From the NCBI RefSeq assembly GCF_014831675.1, contig NZ_VJXY01000006.1, positions 62,001 to 126,000 on the forward strand: 64,000 nt of DNA. The letters run 5' to 3'. The DNA comes from Komarekiella delphini-convector SJRDD-AB1. Its GTDB lineage: Bacteria > Cyanobacteriota > Cyanobacteriia > Cyanobacteriales > Nostocaceae. Below are positions 57,316-64,000 of this stretch, in pieces (the first letter of the stretch is position 1; each line of letters begins with the position of its first letter). Made by a program: the position numbers and the translations under genes. The notes below the pieces were generated by a model. It saw only the letters and a program-made list of their open reading frames with translations, searched no databases and was not told the DNA's origin.

Positions 57316-60300
57316 TTATTCGTCGTAATCTTCTTCGTCGTCTTCTTCGTAATCGTCCTCTTCGTCTTCTTCTACAAGGTCGGTGATTTCATCAGCAATC
57401 AACTCATCCTCGTCATCTAGAATTGACCTTTCTGCGCGTCTGCTACCAAATCCAGATTCACCAAGCGAAGGAGAATCTAAATTATAAGTACGAGCTGTGC
57501 GGTCATCTAGAACCATGTCTAGAGGGTCATCGACTTCATCCAAGACACTACTACTGTCAAGAGCAGCATAGTCCTCGATCGCACCTGGTTCTTCATAGGC
57601 ATTGTAACCAGTACCAGCCGGGATCAATCGTCCAATAATCACGTTTTCCTTTAACCCGCGCAGCCAGTCAGATTTGCCTTCAATAGCTGCTTCGGTCAGT
57701 ACCCGTGTTGTTTCTTGGAAGGATGCAGCAGAAATAAAGCTGTCGGTGTTCAAAGATGCTTTGGTAATCCCCAATAATACAGGGGTGTATTGTGCACGCG
57801 CACCACCAGTAATTGCCATAGCTTCGTTTACCTGCTCAACTTGGCGTAACTCTACCAACTCGCCGGGAAGCATGGTGGTATCACCACCATCATCGATCCG
57901 TACTTTATTGGTCATCTGGCGAACAATTACTTCAATGTGCTTATCAGAAATATCAATCCCCTGAGATTGATACACCATTTGCACCTCATTCACCAAAAAT
58001 GTTTGCACCTTTTGCAAGGCATGGCTAGCACAAGCATAGACTCCATCTTCGGAACCCAGGCTAAAAAAGATTTCCAAAATTTCGTGGGGATTAGATGGGC
58101 CATCGCTCAACGGTTGTCCCGCTAGCACATGAGATCCATCTGGCACAATCAGATTTTGTCCTGGGCCGAGAGGATAATCTGTGACTACACCATTCTGTTC
58201 CACGACCTTAATGGCGATCGCTTCATCGCCATCACCATAAACTACCTTGACTTCCCCAGCTCGCCGACATAAGATACACGCTTCTTTAGGTTTACGAGCT
58301 TCCAGCAGTTCCTCAATCCGGGGCAAACCTTGAATAATATCTCCGGTTTTGGCGCGTTCAAACACCAACAACACCAAGTTATCGCCCCGTTGTACCAAAT
58401 CGCCATCTTCTATCTGCAACACAGCACCAGGACTGACTCGGTAGGGACGACCGACGCGGATAGTGATGGCATATTCTTTAGAACTAAGAGCCGATTCACC
58501 AGCAGCAGATGTAGCAGGGGCATTTTTAACATCTACTACTTGACCAGATTCGACAGCAAAAGCCCCGGGGGCAACTTCTGCACCTTCTACCAGCAAGTCA
58601 CCCACCTTCACTTTAGGCTGAGTGCTAGTATTCATCGTGATCATGTCTGTGTCACGGCGCAATACTAAGCAGCGACGTACGTTTTCAGTCCCTTTTTGTA
58701 CGCCCCGCACAATACCCCCCTCTTTACACAAGATTTGGGTACGTGCCACCACAGAGCCAGGGGCAATGGTGATCCCATCTTGTACCTCAAGCGTCGTCTG
58801 AGTACTGCCTTGAGTGGCATCAGCGGTAATGTCTCGACGAATTACCAAGGACTCCAAAATTACTAGCTGCAAGCGTTGAATTTCTGGATCTTCAGTATCT
58901 AGTACTAATTCAATATCTGCTGCTAAGGGAGAAGCGTTGTGGTCTGCTTCACCTTCGGAGTCAATTTCCAACACTAGCTGGGTTCGCAGTAATTCGACTC
59001 CTTCAACAGATTTCACGCGTTCTGAATCTTTGTAAGGAAGTCGCTGTACAGCCCGCAACTGGATAGAACGCCCAGTTTGTTGGCTTACAGATGTAGTTGA
59101 AGGCACATCTGGGTTACTTGGTACGGCGAACTCCACTACTGGACGACTCAATAGGGCAGGGCCTTCTGGTGTCTCCACATACTGGATGTAGCGCAATTCT
59201 GTAGCAACTGCTCCTTGGAATTCTTCACCTGGTTGGACAAAGGTGTTATCGCGGCCAATCACTGCTTCTGGATCGTCAACCATTAGCAGTTCCCCTGGCT
59301 TAATCACCACTTCCCGCAGAATGTCGTTTTTCTGGGTCACTTCTACCACACCACTCGTTTGACAGAAGATATCCTTGACTACCTCGGAGCCAGCTTCAAC
59401 AAACTGACCATCTTCCACTAACAATAAGGAAATATCTTTGTTTACTTCGTGGGTTTCTTCGGGAATCCACAGGAGAGTACCGCCTTCTACCACTTCATAA
59501 CCTAGCTTGGCTTTACCTTTCTTCTGGACTTCGACGCCCGCGAATTTCAGGAATCCACCAGTGGTTGTACGATAGCGATCATCAATTAACTCAGCTACTA
59601 CTTGACCATTTTGCACTTTTGTGCCAGGTGTAGCTCTGAGGTTAAATACCTGGTTGTTGCCAGTGGAGACTAAGTAGTTATTGCGACCTTGTGAGCTTTG
59701 AACAGTCACCGTTGCCTGGTCTAAGACCACAGAAGCGGTGATAATCTCAATTTCCCTAGTACTCTTACCAGGAGTAGCTTCGGGCAAGCGCACTACACCA
59801 CCGTGCAAAGTAGTTAACTTGGTTTCTGCTAGAACCCCATTGGAGGCGATCGCATCACCATTTTTCACCACCAATTCTGCACCTGGTGGTAAGTTATAAA
59901 CTTCACCAGACAAAATCCAAATCAAGCCACCCCGTGCAGCTGTGGTTGTGGTATTACCCTGACGGTCTGTTTTTTGTTCTGGGACTACTTCCGCAAATTG
60001 CACTTCCCCTGCTAAGTCAGAAGCTACATCTTTAACCGCTTTTTCTGTATTAGTACGAGTTGTACGTCCACCAAGGGCAACCTCTGCCAATAGCTGACCT
60101 TGTTTTACTTGATTTCCATCAAATACATATAATGTTGAACCTTGAGTCAGATGAACCTCTTGGTTAGCTGGGGTTTCAGAACCTTCTTTTTTGGGTTCTA
60201 AAATCAAGATGCCATTGGCTTCAACATACAGAGCATCTTCACCGTGGCGGGTACGATATGCTCTGGTCTTCAATTTCCGAGGCAGCTTAACAGTCCCATC

Positions 60301-61374
60301 GATTTTAGAGCGTACTTGTTGCGCCACTTCCCCAGTAAACACACCACCTGTGTGGAATGTCCGCATGGTCAGTTGCGTTCCAGGTTCGCCGATACTTTGG
60401 GCGGCAATAATCCCAACAGCTTCGCCCAAATCTACCATCTTGGCGTGAGCTAAACTCCAGCCGTAGCAGTGCTGACAGACGGAACGTGCAGCGTCACAAG
60501 TCAAGGGCGATCGCACTAAGACTTCAGCAACTCCAGCTTTTTCAATTTTCTTTGCTAAGTCATCGGAAACTGGGGTATTGCGTGGTGCAATCACTTCTTT
60601 TGTAGTTGGATGAACTACATCCTCGCCAATTACCCGTCCCATCAAGCGTGTTGCTAGAGGGATCAAGGTTTTGGCCCCTTCTGTCATTGGTCGAATCGGA
60701 ATTCCCCTGGTAGTGCCGCAGTCAAATTCCCGGATAATTACATCCTGAGACACGTCAACTAGACGGCGGGTAAGATAACCGGAGTCAGCCGTTCGCAAAG
60801 CTGTATCCACCAATCCTTTTCTAGCACCGTAAGACGAAATAATGTATTCCGTCACAGTGAGTCCTTCGCGGAAGTTGGTTTTGATGGGTAAGTCGATAAT
60901 TTCCCCTTGAGGATCTGCCATCAGTCCCCGCATCCCTACCAATTGCCGGACTTGGGAAATGTTACCCCGCGCTCCCGAAAATGCCATCATGTACACGGAG
61001 TTGAGCGGATTGGTCTTTTTGAAGTGGATGACTACTTCATCTTTAAGGGCTTCACTAGTACCGTTCCAAGTATCAATTACCTTTTGGAAACGTTCAACTT
61101 CGGTAATTTCTCCCCGTTGGTAACGAGTTTCGGTGGCGCGAATTTCTTCTTCTGCTGCTTCTAGGAGCGATCGCTTACTTGGTGGCACCATCAAGTCATC
61201 TACACTGATAGAAACCCCTGCTTTAGTGGCGTAGCGAAATCCCAAATCTTTTAATTTGTCCGCCATCACTGCGGTTCGCGCCGTTCCATAATGCGTAAAC
61301 GCCCAAGAAATTAAATTTCTTAGCTGACCTTTGTCAACCACACGATTGCGAAAAATCATTTTTTCGTTAGTCAT
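57316..61374 (-). CDS. rpoC2: DNA-directed RNA polymerase subunit beta-double-prime
   Basis: C-terminal part of the split beta-prime subunit, as in all cyanobacteria and plastids. About 1352 aa from the ATG at 61374 ([18 protein letters not shown]). Conserved trigger-loop and bridge elements include [38 protein letters not shown] and the zinc-site residues around [18 protein letters not shown]. The middle part carries the large cyanobacterial insertion (SI3) with repeated sandwich-barrel motifs. The C-terminus is an acidic tail rich in Asp and Glu. It lies downstream of rpoC1, with 182 bp between the genes that includes heptamer repeats. Confidence 0.97.
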   Translation of the reverse strand: MTNEKMIFRNRVVDKGQLRNLISWAFTHYGTARTAVMADKLKDLGFRYATKAGVSISVDDLMVPPSKRSLLEAAEEEIRATETRYQRGEITEVERFQKVIDTWNGTSEALKDEVVIHFKKTNPLNSVYMMAFSGARGNISQVRQLVGMRGLMADPQGEIIDLPIKTNFREGLTVTEYIISSYGARKGLVDTALRTADSGYLTRRLVDVSQDVIIREFDCGTTRGIPIRPMTEGAKTLIPLATRLMGRVIGEDVVHPTTKEVIAPRNTPVSDDLAKKIEKAGVAEVLVRSPLTCDAARSVCQHCYGWSLAHAKMVDLGEAVGIIAAQSIGEPGTQLTMRTFHTGGVFTGEVAQQVRSKIDGTVKLPRKLKTRAYRTRHGEDALYVEANGILILEPKKEGSETPANQEVHLTQGSTLYVFDGNQVKQGQLLAEVALGGRTTRTNTEKAVKDVASDLAGEVQFAEVVPEQKTDRQGNTTTTAARGGLIWILSGEVYNLPPGAELVVKNGDAIASNGVLAETKLTTLHGGVVRLPEATPGKSTREIEIITASVVLDQATVTVQSSQGRNNYLVSTGNNQVFNLRATPGTKVQNGQVVAELIDDRYRTTTGGFLKFAGVEVQKKGKAKLGYEVVEGGTLLWIPEETHEVNKDISLLLVEDGQFVEAGSEVVKDIFCQTSGVVEVTQKNDILREVVIKPGELLMVDDPEAVIGRDNTFVQPGEEFQGAVATELRYIQYVETPEGPALLSRPVVEFAVPSNPDVPSTTSVSQQTGRSIQLRAVQRLPYKDSERVKSVEGVELLRTQLVLEIDSEGEADHNASPLAADIELVLDTEDPEIQRLQLVILESLVIRRDITADATQGSTQTTLEVQDGITIAPGSVVARTQILCKEGGIVRGVQKGTENVRRCLVLRRDTDMITMNTSTQPKVKVGDLLVEGAEVAPGAFAVESGQVVDVKNAPATSAAGESALSSKEYAITIRVGRPYRVSPGAVLQIEDGDLVQRGDNLVLLVFERAKTGDIIQGLPRIEELLEARKPKEACILCRRAGEVKVVYGDGDEAIAIKVVEQNGVVTDYPLGPGQNLIVPDGSHVLAGQPLSDGPSNPHEILEIFFSLGSEDGVYACASHALQKVQTFLVNEVQMVYQSQGIDISDKHIEVIVRQMTNKVRIDDGGDTTMLPGELVELRQVEQVNEAMAITGGARAQYTPVLLGITKASLNTDSFISAASFQETTRVLTEAAIEGKSDWLRGLKENVIIGRLIPAGTGYNAYEEPGAIEDYAALDSSSVLDEVDDPLDMVLDDRTARTYNLDSPSLGESGFGSRRAERSILDDEDELIADEITDLVEEDEEDDYEEDDEEDYDE

Positions 61375-61383
61375 TAATCTTGA

Positions 61384-61432
61384 GTCCTTAGTCATTGGGG
61401 ATTGGGTACTGGGTATTGGGTACTAGGAAGGG
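61384..61432. repeat. Degenerate heptamer array between rpoC1 and rpoC2
   Basis: Seven successive 7-bp units: GTCCTTA, GTCATTG, GGGATTG, GGTACTG, GGTATTG, GGTACTA, GGAAGGG. The array begins 10 bp upstream of the rpoC2 start codon, inside the operon's intergenic leader. Confidence 0.65.
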
Positions 61433-61556
61433 AAAAGGTTAAAGAGTAAGGAGGAAAGGTAAAAAACAGACTCCTTTAACCTTTCCCCTTTGCTCCTAAT
61501 CCCCAAAGCGGGCTCCGAGTTCCCCTTCTTTGTCCACAGTCCCCAGTCCCTAGTAC

Positions 61557-63434
61557 CTAACTTGCTAGTGCTTCTTGAATCGCCTTATTGTAAATAACAC
61601 GACCAGGTGTTGTACGTATATACTGAGAAAGCAGATTTCCCTCACCGTCTTCTCTGACTCGGCGGAACTTGTACAGCAACGTCCGGCTACCATCGCCGTT
61701 TTCTGTCACTTCTAGGGGTTCTGTATCTGGTTGGTCTGATTCTAGTTCGCCGTCAAATCGCACATAGATGTAGGCGTGCAAATCAATTTGCTCTTGCTGG
61801 AAAGCCATAATTACGTCATCTAGCGAAGCAAAATATTTTCCTGCACCTTTTGTGGCATTAGGATTTTCTGCTGTTAAGTAATACGCTCCCAATACCATGT
61901 CTTGACTGGGCGTGATAATAGGTTTACCCGTAGCTGGTGACAAAATATTGTTAGAAGCCAGCATTAACAACCGCGCCTCAGCCTGACTTTCCAACGATAA
62001 GGGGACGTGTACTGCCATTTGGTCGCCGTCAAAGTCGGCGTTAAACGCTGGACACACTAGAGGATGCAGTTGAATTGCTCTGCCTTCCACCAAAATCGGC
62101 TCAAAAGACTGAATACCCAAGCGGTGCAGGGTCGGCGCGCGGTTGAGTAGCACTGGGTGTCCTTCAATTACTTCTTCCAGCACATCCCAGACACTAGGGT
62201 CATTGCGAGATATCAGTTTTTTTGCCGCTTTGATGTTATTCACCATGCCACTGCGAATCAAGCGATTGATCACAAACGGTTGAAATAGCTCAATTGCCAT
62301 TTCCCTAGGCAAACCGCACTGGTGAATCTTCAGCTTTGGCCCGACGACAATTACAGAACGCCCAGAGTAGTCAACACGTTTACCCAACAAGTTTTGTCGG
62401 AAACGTCCTTGCTTACCCTCAATAATGTCAGACAAAGATTTCAGGGGGCGGTTATTTGCTCCTACTACCGTGCGTCCTCGGCGACCATTGTCAATCAAAG
62501 CATCTACTGCTTCTTGCAGCATCCGCTTTTCGTTCCGCACAATAATTTCTGGTGCCAAAATCTCTTGTAAGCGTGCCAGACGATTATTGCGATTAATCAC
62601 CCGCCGATACAAATCATTCAAATCACTGGTGGCAAACCGACCGCCATCTAGCTGTACCATTGGGCGCAAATCTGGAGGGATTACGGGGATAACTGCCATT
62701 ACCATCCACTCTGGTTTAGAACCAGTAGCGATGAAATTATCAATCACCCGCAGTCTCTTTATCAGCTTGGCCCGCTTTTGTCCCTTGGCATTGCCAATTT
62801 CTTCTCGTAGGCTTTCAGCTTCTTGCTCTAAATTGATATCAGCAAGTAAACGCAGCAGCGCCTCGGCACCAATTCCTACCTCTACGCCCTGTAGCTGAGA
62901 ATCTTCGCTATAAATTTGGTCTTCAATTTCCAACCACTGGTCTTCACTCAATAGCTGTTTGTAAGTTAAGGTTTCGGCATTTCCTGGACTCAGGACAACA
63001 TAAGAGTTGAAATAGACAATCTGCTCAACATCCCGCAAGGGCATATCTAGCAGGATAGAAATATAGCTAGGAATACCTTTGAGATACCAGACGTGAGCTA
63101 CTGGTGCGGCGAGTTTAATATAGCCCATGCGGTGGCGACGCACGCGCGACTCGGTAACTTCTACCCCACAACGCTCGCAGACAATACCTCTATGACGGAC
63201 TCTTTTATACTTGCCACAATGACATTCCCAATCTTTGGCGGGCCCAAAGATGCGTTCGCAGAATAAGCCGTCCATTTCCGGCTTCAGAGTTCGGTAATTA
63301 ATTGTCTCTGGCTTGGTAACTTCACCTACTAACTGACCATTGGGCAGTGTTCGCTCGCCCCACTGCCGAATGCGTTCTGGTGATGCTAAACCGATTTTGA
63401 CGTAGTCAAACTGATTAGTTTGGGCGGGTCTCAT
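61557..63434 (-). CDS. rpoC1: DNA-directed RNA polymerase subunit gamma
   Basis: N-terminal part of the split beta-prime subunit, 625 aa. It carries the catalytic Mg-binding motif NADFDGD (in [17 protein letters not shown]), the zinc ribbon [20 protein letters not shown] (four Cys), the clamp-helix region [14 protein letters not shown] and [25 protein letters not shown]. It lies between rpoB and rpoC2 on the same strand, 164 bp after rpoB, with a heptamer repeat (63445-63472) in the gap. Confidence 0.98.
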   Translation of the reverse strand: MRPAQTNQFDYVKIGLASPERIRQWGERTLPNGQLVGEVTKPETINYRTLKPEMDGLFCERIFGPAKDWECHCGKYKRVRHRGIVCERCGVEVTESRVRRHRMGYIKLAAPVAHVWYLKGIPSYISILLDMPLRDVEQIVYFNSYVVLSPGNAETLTYKQLLSEDQWLEIEDQIYSEDSQLQGVEVGIGAEALLRLLADINLEQEAESLREEIGNAKGQKRAKLIKRLRVIDNFIATGSKPEWMVMAVIPVIPPDLRPMVQLDGGRFATSDLNDLYRRVINRNNRLARLQEILAPEIIVRNEKRMLQEAVDALIDNGRRGRTVVGANNRPLKSLSDIIEGKQGRFRQNLLGKRVDYSGRSVIVVGPKLKIHQCGLPREMAIELFQPFVINRLIRSGMVNNIKAAKKLISRNDPSVWDVLEEVIEGHPVLLNRAPTLHRLGIQSFEPILVEGRAIQLHPLVCPAFNADFDGDQMAVHVPLSLESQAEARLLMLASNNILSPATGKPIITPSQDMVLGAYYLTAENPNATKGAGKYFASLDDVIMAFQQEQIDLHAYIYVRFDGELESDQPDTEPLEVTENGDGSRTLLYKFRRVREDGEGNLLSQYIRTTPGRVIYNKAIQEALAS

Positions 63435-63444
63435 ACTTAAGTGC

Positions 63445-63472
63445 TGAGTTCTGAGTTATGAGTTTTGAGTAA
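63445..63472. repeat. Heptamer array upstream of rpoC1
   Basis: Four successive units, TGAGTTC, TGAGTTA, TGAGTTT and TGAGTAA, lie 11 bp upstream of the rpoC1 start codon, between rpoB and rpoC1. A second dispersed fragment (CGGGCTAAACGCCCCGCTACCGC) follows at about 63550. Confidence 0.75.
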
Positions 63473-63598
63473 ATATATTCAATTAAAAGGTTTGAATAGA
63501 GAAATATCCAAGTTCTAAGTGCCAATTGCTAGTATTTAAATACTTAGCACGGGCTAAACGCCCCGCTACCGCTAACGGCACTCAGAACTCAGCACTCT

Positions 63599-64000
<402 letters not shown>

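Overview
The window looks like chromosomal DNA of a filamentous, heterocyst-forming cyanobacterium (order Nostocales: Nostoc, Anabaena, Calothrix or a relative). It carries photosystem I genes (psaF, psaJ, psaL), a split RNA polymerase beta-prime (rpoC1 plus rpoC2), a Tic22 homologue, frequent GCGATCGC (HIP1) octamers, heptanucleotide tandem repeats, and the heterocyst-development pair hetZ-patU next to two septal-type amiC amidases. Identifications come from reading the sequence and from memory of the families; no database was searched.

Layout. 0.2-5.5 kb: an RRM RNA-binding protein, an M48-like membrane protein whose zinc-site residues are replaced, and release factor RF3 (prfC). 5.6-9.5 kb: a small membrane protein, hemB, a decayed PIN-toxin/antitoxin pair and an XRE regulator. 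10-18.2 kb: pdhB, secDF, a GNAT, a degenerate histidine kinase, and the run tic22-prmC-tsaC. 18.8-27 kb: tRNA-Pro, a second GNAT, an ACT protein, a hydrolase, tsaD, psaF-psaJ, psaL, gmk-remA and a frameshifted phosphotransferase gene. 27-33.7 kb: a transglutaminase-fold membrane protein without its catalytic Cys and His, patU, hetZ and solanesyl diphosphate synthase. 33.7-35.1 kb: a 1.4 kb repeat-rich spacer without a convincing gene. 35.4-43.4 kb: murI, tandem amiC2/amiC1, a cation/proton antiporter and an EVE protein. 43.7-49.7 kb: a SIMPL protein, ssb, mreBCD, ribD and a small conserved gene. 50-57 kb: three tandem Ser/Thr kinases with different C-terminal modules, a GIY-YIG-like protein and a hypothetical protein. 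57.3-64 kb: rpoC2, rpoC1 and the end of rpoB.

How the genes fit together. The 30-48 kb block (patU, hetZ, sds, murI, amiC2, amiC1, ssb, mreBCD) joins peptidoglycan precursor supply, cell shape, septal wall remodelling and heterocyst control. I recall a similar gene order in Anabaena PCC 7120. Other genes serve decoding and translation termination (prfC, prmC, tsaC, tsaD), tetrapyrrole supply (hemB), photosystem I and protein export (secDF).

The most notable observations are: short dispersed repeats that appear to have inserted in frame into conserved proteins (RF3, RibD, MreD, a GNAT); three conserved-looking pseudoenzymes; an amiC tandem duplication with a nearly identical 357 bp patch; a TAG-interrupted PIN toxin gene and a frameshifted kinase gene; a palindrome in the hetZ upstream region; and a repeat-rich 1.4 kb spacer. 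I see no CRISPR array, prophage or insertion sequence.
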